Shown piece after piece: positions 26,370 to 32,742 of a stretch of 34,100 bases of DNA. The notes under the pieces were generated by a model. It worked only from the letters and a program-made list of their open reading frames with translations. It was not told the DNA's origin and ran no database searches. Both the position numbers and the translations under genes were made by a program. The stretch is from the NCBI GenBank assembly GCA_025358075.1, contig JANYKU010000181.1:1-34100 (forward strand), written 5' to 3'. This DNA comes from Ilumatobacteraceae bacterium. Lineage in GTDB: Bacteria > Actinomycetota > Acidimicrobiia > Acidimicrobiales > Ilumatobacteraceae. Within the stretch, counting starts at the first letter, position 1. Each line of letters opens with the position of its first letter.

Positions 26370-26400
26370 ACGTATCGGCCTCACGGGACCGATTTCACGT
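26370..26400 (-). promoter_or_regulatory. PyrR-binding RNA hairpin upstream of pyrR
   Basis: On the minus strand the leader reads ACGT, a GAA bulge, ATCGG, the loop TCCCGTGAGG, then CCGAT and ACGT. That is an upper stem of 5 bp, a purine bulge on the 5' side and a lower stem of 4 bp. This layout and the CCCGTGAGG loop match known PyrR sites (Firmicute loop CCAGAGAGG) and resemble the mycobacterial pyr leader controlled by translational repression. The hairpin ends just before the pyrR ribosome binding site. A TAACAT at 26414-26409 would put the mRNA start close to the hairpin, though no good -35 is seen. Confidence 0.75.
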
Positions 26401-26456
26401 TCGTCGTGATGTTACCGCTTGACCTCGGGGACCTTCGACCCTGGGCCGGTTGATCG

Positions 26457-27557
26457 GTGCGAGCCACACTGAATCCGGTGACCACGACCGAACGCCCGTC
26501 GGTCGCTGAGGCCGATGTGCTTCATCGACTGTCGCTGTTGAACCGGTTCCTTCCGGCGTGGATCGGCGCGGCGATGGTTCTCGGCGTCGTGCTCGGTCGG
26601 CTCATCCCCAGTTTGAACGACTGGCTCGACAAGGTGAAGATCGGAACGGTGTCGCTGCCGATCGCGATCGGGCTGCTGGTGATGATGTACCCGGTGCTCG
26701 CCAAGGTGAAGTACAGCCGCATCGGCGAGGCCTTGGCCGACCGGCGGGCGATGGGTTTCGCAATGGTCTTCAACTGGATCATCGGCCCGATCGTGATGTT
26801 CACGCTGGCGTGGCTGCTACTTCCCGACCTTCCCGAATACCGCACGGGGCTGATCATCGTCGGGCTGGCGCCGTGCATCGCGATGGTGCTGATCTGGAAC
26901 GACCTCGCCGCCGGCGACAGTGAGCTCGCCGCGGTCTTGGTCGCCATCGATGCGATCATCCAGGTGTTGGCCTACGCATTGCTCGGCTGGTTCTATCTCC
27001 AGGTGCTCCCGGGATGGCTCGGGCTCGAGACGGCCCATCTGAACGTGACCATCTGGGAGATCGCCAAGGTCGTGCTGGTGTTCTTGGGCATCCCACTTGC
27101 CGCCGGGTTCCTGACCCGCACGTATGGCGAGCGAGCAAAGGGGACCGAATGGTACGAAGAGACCTTCCTGCCCCGCATCGGCCCGGTGGCCCTCTACGGA
27201 TTGCTGTTCACCGTGGTCGTGCTCTTCGCGCTCCAAGGCCACACCATCTCCGAGCGCCCTTGGGATGTCGCCCGCATCGCACTGCCGCTGCTGGCGTTCT
27301 TCGCGATCATGTGGTTCGGCGCCTTCTTCATTGCCCGACGGATGGGGTTCAGCTACCAACGCACCACGACGATCGCGTTCACTGCGGCGAGCAACAACTT
27401 CGAGCTTGCCATCGCTGTGGCGATCGGAGTGTTCGGGGTTACCTCGGGTGAGGCGCTCGCCGGCGTCGTTGGCCCGCTGATCGAGGTACCTGTGCTCGTT
27501 GGGTTGGTGTATGTCGCCCTGTGGGCCCGTCGTCGGTTCTTCGTCGACGAGTCATGA
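26457..27557 (+). CDS. acr3: arsenite efflux transporter Acr3
   Basis: Membrane exporter of As(III) (Acr3/ArsB-type, bile acid:sodium symporter superfamily), 366 aa with about ten helices. The family blocks FNWIIGPIVMF, GLAPCIAMVLIWNDLAAGD with the essential Cys (residue 140), and TAASNNFELAIAVAIGVFG are present. The GTG at 26457 gives the longest form. The GTG at 26478 (TTTERPSVAEAD...) is equally possible, and neither has a clear ribosome binding site. The gene is divergent from pyrR across about 100 bp and converges on arsC, overlapping it by 6 bases. It opens the arsenic island. Confidence 0.95.
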   Translation: MRATLNPVTTTERPSVAEADVLHRLSLLNRFLPAWIGAAMVLGVVLGRLIPSLNDWLDKVKIGTVSLPIAIGLLVMMYPVLAKVKYSRIGEALADRRAMGFAMVFNWIIGPIVMFTLAWLLLPDLPEYRTGLIIVGLAPCIAMVLIWNDLAAGDSELAAVLVAIDAIIQVLAYALLGWFYLQVLPGWLGLETAHLNVTIWEIAKVVLVFLGIPLAAGFLTRTYGERAKGTEWYEETFLPRIGPVALYGLLFTVVVLFALQGHTISERPWDVARIALPLLAFFAIMWFGAFFIARRMGFSYQRTTTIAFTAASNNFELAIAVAIGVFGVTSGEALAGVVGPLIEVPVLVGLVYVALWARRRFFVDES

Positions 27558-27977
27558 ACTGATTGCTGTGAGCTCGGCGAGCAGGGCCTGCACCCTGCGG
27601 TCGATCTCGTCGCGGATTGGTCGCACGGCATCGATGCCTTTCCCGGCCGGGTCATCGAGTGCCCAGTCGAGGTAACGCTTGCCGGGATAGAACGGGCATT
27701 CGTCGCCACAGCCCATGGTGATCACGACGTCGGAGGCCTGGACTGCCGCATCGTCGAGGCGCTTGGGATGAGCACCCTTGGCGCGGAGGTCGATGCCGAG
27801 GTCGGCCATCGCTTCGACCACGGCCGGGTTGATGGTGTCGGCCGGGGCGGTGCCGGCGGAGCGAACGATGACTCGGTCGCCGGCGTGATGGGCGAGCAGT
27901 GCGGCGGCCATCTGCGAGCGGCCGGCGTTGTGGATGCAGACGAAGAGCACCTCGGGCCGTGCGGAGTTCTCAGCCAT
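27552..27977 (-). CDS. arsC: arsenate reductase ArsC, low-molecular-weight phosphatase type
   Basis: Reduces As(V) to As(III) for export, 141 aa, cytoplasmic. The P-loop CIHNAGRS (Cys14 to Ser21) and the DDP general acid (WALDDPAGK, about 108-110) are those of LMW phosphatase-like ArsC. Redox cysteines are at 90 and 94 (MGCGDECP), which fits the actinobacterial thioredoxin- or mycothiol-linked group. The electron donor cannot be decided from sequence. The ATG at 27977 lies inside the end of the MIP gene (8-base overlap). Confidence 0.94.
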   Translation of the reverse strand: MAENSARPEVLFVCIHNAGRSQMAAALLAHHAGDRVIVRSAGTAPADTINPAVVEAMADLGIDLRAKGAHPKRLDDAAVQASDVVITMGCGDECPFYPGKRYLDWALDDPAGKGIDAVRPIRDEIDRRVQALLAELTAISS

Positions 27978-28722
27978 CGTTGGTCGCCGACGCGTTGTGG
28001 GGGTAGATGAAGCGGATCAGTCCGTAGGCGATGAGTGCGCCGATGAGCTGCATGACGATGAACATCGGTGCTGATGATGGCTTGATCCCGGCAAAGGTGT
28101 CGGACAGCGTTCGGGCCACGGTGACGGCGGGGTTGGCGAAGCTCGTGGACGACGTGAACCAGTACGCACCACCGATCCAGACGCCGACCGCGAACGGCAC
28201 CGCTGACGCTCGCCCGGTTCGAACGCACCCGTGGATGACGAGCAGCAACCCGATCGTCGCCACGACTTCCGACAGCCAGAGTGCACCCGACGATCGGCTG
28301 TGCGTGGACAGGCGAACGGCGGGCAGGCTGAACATGAGGTTGGCGATGACCGCGCCGATGCAGCCGCCGACCGTCTGGGCGATGGCGTAAAGCACGGTGT
28401 CGCGCGAGCTCGTCGTGCCGAGGAGCCGGTCGACCAGCGTGACGGCCGGGTTGAAATGGGCACCCGACACGGCGCCGAACATCAGGATCAACCCGATCAA
28501 CGCGCCCGCAGTGGCTGCAGCGTTCTCCAGCAACTCCAGGCCGACATCGTTGGGGGAGAGTCGGCTGGCCATGATGCCGGAACCGATGACGGCGATGATC
28601 AACAGCGCGGAACCGAGCGCTTCTGCCACGAGGCGTCGTACGAGGTCGAGTCGGAGCTGCCCAGTGCCGGTCTCGGCCTGGACGGAGAGCTCCTCGACAG
28701 TTGGGTGGAAGGGATCGCTCAC
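27970..28722 (-). CDS. MIP-family channel (aquaglyceroporin-like) of the arsenic operon
   Basis: A 250-aa membrane channel of the major intrinsic protein family, with six helices and the two pore motifs NPA at 91-93 (GAHFNPAVTL) and 197-199 (SFANPAVTV). In ars operons such channels (AqpS in Sinorhizobium) let As(III) leave the cell down its gradient after reduction by ArsC, and the adjacent arsC supports that reading. The GTG at 28722 overlaps the stop of the ArsR-ArsC gene (GTGA). The frame extends further upstream, but only as shadow. Confidence 0.92.
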   Translation of the reverse strand: MSDPFHPTVEELSVQAETGTGQLRLDLVRRLVAEALGSALLIIAVIGSGIMASRLSPNDVGLELLENAAATAGALIGLILMFGAVSGAHFNPAVTLVDRLLGTTSSRDTVLYAIAQTVGGCIGAVIANLMFSLPAVRLSTHSRSSGALWLSEVVATIGLLLVIHGCVRTGRASAVPFAVGVWIGGAYWFTSSTSFANPAVTVARTLSDTFAGIKPSSAPMFIVMQLIGALIAYGLIRFIYPHNASATNDG

Positions 28723-29390
28723 GATGCCACCTCGTCGTCGCGCACGAGTGCAGCGATGCGGATGCGAAGTTCGGTGACCGTGGCATCGAAGGCCCTCCGC
28801 GAACCCGCGGTGACCGGGTCGGGGATCGACCAATGCAACCACGAGTCGTCGGGCTCGAGCTCTTCGTGTGCCTGATCGCACACTGTGACCACGAGATCGG
28901 GAACCCTGCGGACTGCCGCGAGCGTTTGTGGTGCAGCGGTCGTGAGATCGAGCCCCGCACGCTTCGCCGCGGCGACAGCCCCCGGGTGCACGCGTGCTGC
29001 CGGGTGGGTCCCGGCCGAAACCGCCGGTGAGCGCGTCATCTCCTGCCACAGTGCGGCCGCCAGCTGGCTGCGAGCCGAGTTGCGGGTGCATACGAACAGC
29101 GCCCGACCCGGCGCAAGCCGACGGCCTGGCACCAGCCCGAGGAACGACTCGCGCAGCAGATGAACGTACCGGCGGCGCCCGTCACCACTCGATCGTGACC
29201 GGTTGATCATCCCAACCTCCTCGAGCACGTCGAGGTGGTGGGCCAGCAGGTTCGACTCGATCCCGATCAAGCGGCGCAGTTCCACCGGAGCGCGATCCGA
29301 CGCTGCCAGCTCATCGACGATGGCCAGTCGCATCGGATCGCCGAGCGCGGCGTGCCGGTTTGCTCGCTCGTGCAAGTCGTCGACGATCAT
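28719..29390 (-). CDS. ArsR-ArsC fusion: HTH regulator joined to arsenate reductase-like domain
   Basis: A 223-aa fusion. Residues 1-90 are an ArsR-family winged helix (ALGDPMRLAIVDELAASD ... SNLLAHHLDVLEEVGMI). Residues 97-223 are an LMW phosphatase/ArsC domain with P-loop CTRNSARS (Cys101 to Ser108), one further Cys (171) and the SIPDPV acid (Asp191). The HTH half contains no cysteine, so it cannot bind As(III) as classical ArsR does. Sensing through the reductase domain (arsenate or phosphate) is an inference. ATG 29390 is preferred over GTG 29408 because the latter adds residues that lie in the palindromic promoter region. It is coupled to the MIP gene. Confidence 0.88.
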   Translation of the reverse strand: MIVDDLHERANRHAALGDPMRLAIVDELAASDRAPVELRRLIGIESNLLAHHLDVLEEVGMINRSRSSGDGRRRYVHLLRESFLGLVPGRRLAPGRALFVCTRNSARSQLAAALWQEMTRSPAVSAGTHPAARVHPGAVAAAKRAGLDLTTAAPQTLAAVRRVPDLVVTVCDQAHEELEPDDSWLHWSIPDPVTAGSRRAFDATVTELRIRIAALVRDDEVAS

Positions 29391-29402
29391 GACGACCAGG
29401 AT

Positions 29403-29443
29403 AATCACTCAACTGCAATTGACGCAATATTTTGTGAGTGATT
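29403..29443. promoter_or_regulatory. AT-rich inverted repeat between arsI remnant and arsR-arsC fusion
   Basis: AATCACTCA (29403-29411) and TGAGTGATT (29435-29443) are a perfect 9-bp inverted repeat around a 23-base AT-rich centre. It fills the gap upstream of the ArsR-ArsC fusion on the minus strand. It could be the operator of that regulator, or a terminator for the upstream gene. A TTGCGT and a TTATCC with 17-base spacing are a weak promoter pair within it. Confidence 0.45.
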
Positions 29444-29850
29444 TTAGCAGCAGCTGCCGCCAGGCTTGCCTGGGACCGGGTGCATGACGGGGGCGTCGGC
29501 GAGCACGGTGTAGATCTCCCATGGGACCTCCGGCCCGGTGACCCACACCTTGTCTTGAACGGCGAAGCAACACGTGGTGGACTCCTGCACCTCGCAGGCT
29601 GCGCCCTCGAGCTGCAGCCGGGCTGCCTCCGCCATGACCTCGTCGGTCGATTCGACCTCGACGCCGACGTGATTGAGACTGCCGGGCTCGCCGCCGCCGG
29701 CGATCAGCACCAGCCCAGTGGCGGCTCGGCGATGGCGAAGTTGGCATAGTTCTCGCGGACCTTGTTCGGTGGGGTCTGAAACAGCTTGGTGTAGAACTCG
29801 ATCGAAGCATCGAGGTCGCCGACGTTGAGTGCGAGCTGGACTCGGGACAT
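29444..29850 (-). pseudogene. arsI: ArsI/CadI-type vicinal oxygen chelate protein, frameshifted
   Basis: Vicinal-oxygen-chelate dioxygenase-like protein of the ArsI (C-As lyase) / CadI family. ATG 29850 has a good AGGAGG, and the first frame reads MSRVQLALNVGDLDASIEFY ... FAIAEPPLGWC then stops at codon 49 (29706-29704). The remainder continues in another frame (LVLIAGGGEPGSLNHVGVEVES ... TTCCFAVQDKVWV ... WEIYTVLADAP) to 29444. Together they make one full protein if a base is added near 29708-29714. The vicinal Cys pair TTCC that binds trivalent arsenic in ArsI is preserved, as is the NHVGVEV ligand region. It may be a sequencing error or a young pseudogene. Confidence 0.85.
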
Positions 29851-29876
29851 GATGTTCCTCCTGGAACGAAGTTGTC

Positions 29877-29932
29877 GTTACATTGAACCCATTGCAGTGA
29901 ACTCACTACATTGAACTCACTACATTGACATG
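29877..29932. repeat. four tandem 14-bp repeats in the arsI-arsR divergent region
   Basis: Units starting at 29877, 29891, 29905 and 29919 follow the pattern ACTACATTGAACTC. The unit at 29905 is taken as reference. The first and second match it at 11 of 14 positions, and the fourth at the first 10. Each carries an ACATTGA-like half-site, and the last one forms the left arm of the palindrome at 29922-29941. The array lies just upstream of the arsI ribosome binding site. Confidence 0.8.
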
Positions 29933-29941
29933 TATCAATGT
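29922..29941. promoter_or_regulatory. candidate ArsR operator palindrome
   Basis: ACATTGA (29922-29928), six bases CATGTA, then TCAATGT (29935-29941): perfect 7-bp arms. It lies between divergent arsI and the CgArsR-type arsR, overlaps a TTGACA that could be a -35, and is AT-rich against a GC-rich background. It is a natural binding site for the neighbouring ArsR dimer. A further ATGTCAAT lies at 29973-29980. Confidence 0.6.
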
Positions 29942-30025
29942 GATGAGGCGACTGCATCGATAAGACTGACGAATGTCAATACAGTCTGGACAGATTCTTC
30001 GATGATCTTCGATATGGTTCCGGGC

Positions 30026-30367
30026 ATGGCTCAACGGAAGACCATCGTCCTCGATCCGATCTCGTGCTGTGCCCCGGTGCGCGTCGACGTGCTCGATGAA
30101 GTCCAAGCCGAAGTTCTCGCCCACTCCTTCGCCGCACTCGCTGATCCGATCCGTCTCCGGTTGCTGTCGATCGTTGCTGCATCGAAGGCAGATGAGGTCT
30201 GTGCCTGCGATCTCGTCGAGCCATCGGGCCGCTCGCAGCCGACGGTCAGCCATCACATGAAGATCCTCGTCGATGCCGGGTTGATCGAACGCGAGAAGCG
30301 CGGCTTGTGGGTCTGGTATCGAATCGTGCCGAGCCGTCTCGAAGTATTGCGGGCGGTGCTTGCCTAG
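30026..30367 (+). CDS. arsR: ArsR-family repressor, CgArsR-like cysteine arrangement
   Basis: A 113-aa winged-helix metalloid repressor. It has the N-terminal pair Cys14-Cys15 (ISCCAPV) plus Cys59 and Cys61 (DEVCACDLVEPSGRSQPTVSHHM) at the start of the DNA-reading region. This resembles Corynebacterium ArsR, which binds As(III) with an N-terminal CC pair and one Cys near 55. ATG 30026 is chosen to place the CC pair as in relatives, but in-frame ATGs at 30014 and 30002 are possible. It is divergent from arsI across a likely operator. Its stop and that of the convergent EamA gene share a CTAG. Confidence 0.93.
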   Translation: MAQRKTIVLDPISCCAPVRVDVLDEVQAEVLAHSFAALADPIRLRLLSIVAASKADEVCACDLVEPSGRSQPTVSHHMKILVDAGLIEREKRGLWVWYRIVPSRLEVLRAVLA

Positions 30368-31317
30368 CTGGGCTGGGCAGCCGGTCTCAGTTGGAGGGCG
30401 ACGACAGCGGCGACTGCGCCCAGGATCAGCGCGGCGCCTCCCCATTGGCGGCCGCTGAGCCGCTCGCCGAGGAACACCGCCCCGGCGGTCACGCCGAAGA
30501 CCGGCACGAGGTTGATGAACATCCCTGCGTATCCGGCCGAGACGCGGCGTAGTCCGGCGAGGTAGAACCAGAAGGCAACGCCGTAATAGAGCACGCCGGC
30601 AGCAATCGCGCTGGTCCAGCCCGTTGCAGACACTGACGCAATCGAGTGGGGATGACCGAGCAGGAACGAACCGGCCAGCAGCAGCACCGCAAACGCGAGC
30701 GCGGTGATCTGCTGGATGAGCACGACCATGACCGTGGCGGCATCGACCAGGTGTCGGCTGGAGAGCACCGTGTACAAGGCACACGCGGCAACGCCGGCAA
30801 TGGTCAGCAGCACCCCGGTCGTCGATCCGTGGTTGTTGGTGCGTAGCACCACCAGTACGACGCCGGCCAGCGCAACTGCTGCACAGAAGCCGAGCGCGGC
30901 GGAGAACTTCTCGCGAATGATCACGTAGGCGAACCCGAGGATGAGGACTGGCTCGATCGCCCACAGCAGCACCGACATGCTCGCCGTGATCCGCGCCAGC
31001 CCGGCGAGACTCAACGCGTAGGCGAGGCCTGGGTTGAGGACACCGAGCGCGGCGAGCCGTCGCATCTGAGGCGTGTTGGTGAACCGTTCGTGGCGAGCGC
31101 GAGCTGCGATCGACAGCACGGCGACACTGACGGTGAGCTCGATGGGCAGCAGCGTGAGCGGTTGGATCTCATCGACGGCGCGCTTGCTGATGACGGCAGC
31201 CGTGCCCCAACACGCGGCGGCGGCGACCAAGGACAGTGACGAGGCATGGGTGCCTTGACGATCCGAGCTAAATCGAATATCGTCGATGATAGATGAACGT
31301 TTCCCGCGATGACGCAT
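30364..31317 (-). CDS. EamA/DMT-family transporter
   Basis: A drug/metabolite transporter superfamily membrane protein of up to 317 aa with ten helices in two EamA repeats (first helix around AAAACWGTAAVISK, last around GGAALILGAVAAVVALQL). The GERLSGRQWGGAALILGA ending is typical. The substrate is unknown. It sits inside the arsenic island but is not a recognised ars protein. The start is uncertain: ATG 31317 would overlap the divergent arsR start by 25 bases, whereas TTG 31230 begins right at the first helix. Neither has a ribosome binding site. Confidence 0.85.
   Translation of the reverse strand: MRHRGKRSSIIDDIRFSSDRQGTHASSLSLVAAAACWGTAAVISKRAVDEIQPLTLLPIELTVSVAVLSIAARARHERFTNTPQMRRLAALGVLNPGLAYALSLAGLARITASMSVLLWAIEPVLILGFAYVIIREKFSAALGFCAAVALAGVVLVVLRTNNHGSTTGVLLTIAGVAACALYTVLSSRHLVDAATVMVVLIQQITALAFAVLLLAGSFLLGHPHSIASVSATGWTSAIAAGVLYYGVAFWFYLAGLRRVSAGYAGMFINLVPVFGVTAGAVFLGERLSGRQWGGAALILGAVAAVVALQLRPAAQPS
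31272..31287. promoter_or_regulatory. candidate operator of the second ArsR
   Basis: ATCGA (31272-31276), six bases, TCGAT (31283-31287), immediately ahead of the arsR ATG at 31293. It has the same 5-6-5 geometry as the core of the palindrome at 29922-29941, with one base changed in each arm (ATTGA to ATCGA). This suggests an ArsR site that would block transcription of arsR-arsM. Confidence 0.5.
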
Positions 31318-31664
31318 CGACGTGGGCCAGTTGGTTCAGGGCACTCGGCGATCCGACTCGCGTGCTGATCCTCAACTTGCTCGCCACCAGTGGCCGGGCG
31401 ATGTCGGTCGCCGAGATCGTCGATGCCGTCGATGTCGGACAATCGACCGTTTCGCACCATCTCAAGATCCTCGGCGATGTCGGCTTCGTGCTTGTTCACC
31501 GCGAGGGGACAACAAGCTGGTGGCGCATGAACGAGGAGTGCCTCGACTGCTTTCCGACCGCCGCCGAGCTCGTCATGGGGCGGCTGCCGACCGCGGCGCC
31601 CTGGGATGAATCCGGCCGCGGGTCCACACTCTCAAAGAAGACCTCAGCAAGGAGCAGGCGATGA
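31293..31664 (+). CDS. arsR: ArsR-family repressor with C-terminal CxxC
   Basis: A 123-aa ArsR-type regulator. The winged helix (ALGDPTRVLILNLLATSGR ... QSTVSHHLKILGDVGFVLVHREG) is intact. The only cysteines are Cys83 and Cys86 (EECLDCFPTAAELV) after the wing. This As(III) site differs from that of the other ArsR in the island, so the two may respond to different arsenicals. The first gene of an arsR-arsM-GNAT-MFS operon, it overlaps arsM by ATGA, with AAGGAG ahead. Confidence 0.92.
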   Translation: MNVSRDDASTWASWFRALGDPTRVLILNLLATSGRAMSVAEIVDAVDVGQSTVSHHLKILGDVGFVLVHREGTTSWWRMNEECLDCFPTAAELVMGRLPTAAPWDESGRGSTLSKKTSARSRR

Positions 31665-32401
31665 CAAGCACCGACCACGATGCCGTCCGAGCAGAAGTGC
31701 AGGCGTACTACGCGAACGCCGCAATGGTCGCGGAATCTGGACAGTCCGTGTGCTGCGGGCCAGAAAACGCCAACTTCGGCGTGGGTCTCTATGACAACCT
31801 CGACGATCTTCCTGAAGCTGCAGCGCTTGCCAGCATCGGCTGTGGCAACCCCAGCGCAGTCGCCGACCTTCGACCGGGTGAGATGGTGCTCGACCTCGGA
31901 TCGGGTGGCGGAATCGATGTCCTCCTCTCCGCCAAACGCGTCGGGCCGACCGGGCACGTCTATGGGCTCGACATGACACCGGAGATGCTGGAGCTCGCAC
32001 GCCACAACGCCGAGCAAGCGGGAGCGCAGAACGTCGAATTCTTGTCCGGGCAGATCGAGGCGATCCCGCTGCCGGACGACTCGATCGACGTGGTGATCTC
32101 CAACTGCGTCGTCAACCTGTCGCCCGACAAGCCAGCCGTGTTCCGCGAGATGCTTCGAGTGCTACGACCTGGTGGGCGCATCGGGATCAGCGACATCGTC
32201 ACCGACGATGAGCTCACCGAGGCCGAGCGACTCGAACGTGGCTCGTACGTCGGGTGCATCGCCGGCGCCCTCCGGCGCACCGAGTACGAGCACGGTCTGC
32301 GCTCGGCGGGCTTCGGCGAGGTGACCATCGCCTACACCCACTCCGTCGGCGACGGCGTGCACAGCGCCATCGTTCGAGCCGTCAAACCTCTTCTCGTGTG
32401 A
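31661..32401 (+). CDS. arsM: arsenite S-adenosylmethionine methyltransferase
   Basis: Methylates As(III) to methylated arsenicals using SAM, 246 aa, cytoplasmic. SAM motif DLGSGGGID is at 78-86. The arsenic-binding cysteines expected in ArsM can be placed: C31-C32 (VCCGPENA), C61 (SIGCGNP), C149 ([12 protein letters not shown]) and C199 (YVGCIAGAL). The product MAs(III) is more toxic than As(III), so the enzyme serves either as a step to volatile forms or as a weapon against neighbours. It is coupled to arsR upstream and to the acetyltransferase downstream (TGATG). Confidence 0.95.
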   Translation: MTSTDHDAVRAEVQAYYANAAMVAESGQSVCCGPENANFGVGLYDNLDDLPEAAALASIGCGNPSAVADLRPGEMVLDLGSGGGIDVLLSAKRVGPTGHVYGLDMTPEMLELARHNAEQAGAQNVEFLSGQIEAIPLPDDSIDVVISNCVVNLSPDKPAVFREMLRVLRPGGRIGISDIVTDDELTEAERLERGSYVGCIAGALRRTEYEHGLRSAGFGEVTIAYTHSVGDGVHSAIVRAVKPLLV

Positions 32402-32742
32402 TGCAACTGACTGACCTCGGCATCCGACCGATGACGGTTGCCGACCGGCCGCACGTCTGCGCGATCTACGAAGCAGGCATCACCACGGCCAACGCAACGT
32501 TCGAAACTGCCGCGCCCACCTACGAGGCATGGGATCGAAGCCACCTCGCCGATCATCGCCTCGAGGCTGCAGGCATCTGGACGTTGCACACCGGGATCTT
32601 TCCGGAGAACGTAGCCAGCCTTGCGTTGCATCAGCGGTGCGGGTTCCGGATCATCGGCACTCGCGAGCGCATCGGGAAACTCCATGGCGTCTGGCGCGAC
32701 ACGCTGTTGCTGGAGCGTCGCAGCGCCACCGTCGGTCTCTGA
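32401..32742 (+). CDS. ArsN-like GNAT acetyltransferase with internal deletion
   Basis: A 113-aa remnant of a phosphinothricin-acetyltransferase/ArsN-type protein (normally about 160-180 aa). Residues 1-54 match the family start (IRPMTVADRPHVCAIYEAGITTANATFET). Residues 55-113 match the end (ENVASLALHQRCGFRIIGTRERIGKLHGVWRDTLLLER). The central 50-60 residues, with the beta strands and the acetyl-CoA pyrophosphate loop (R/Q-x-x-G-x-G/A), are missing, yet the frame stays open. The junction is near 32557-32568. Catalysis is unlikely as written. The start overlaps the arsM stop. Confidence 0.82.
   Translation: MQLTDLGIRPMTVADRPHVCAIYEAGITTANATFETAAPTYEAWDRSHLADHRLEAAGIWTLHTGIFPENVASLALHQRCGFRIIGTRERIGKLHGVWRDTLLLERRSATVGL

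Noticed and set aside
29444-29710. short independent gene starting at 29710
   Set aside because: It is the C-terminal part of the ArsI/CadI protein whose N-terminus lies in another frame at 29850-29707, so a frameshifted single gene explains both.
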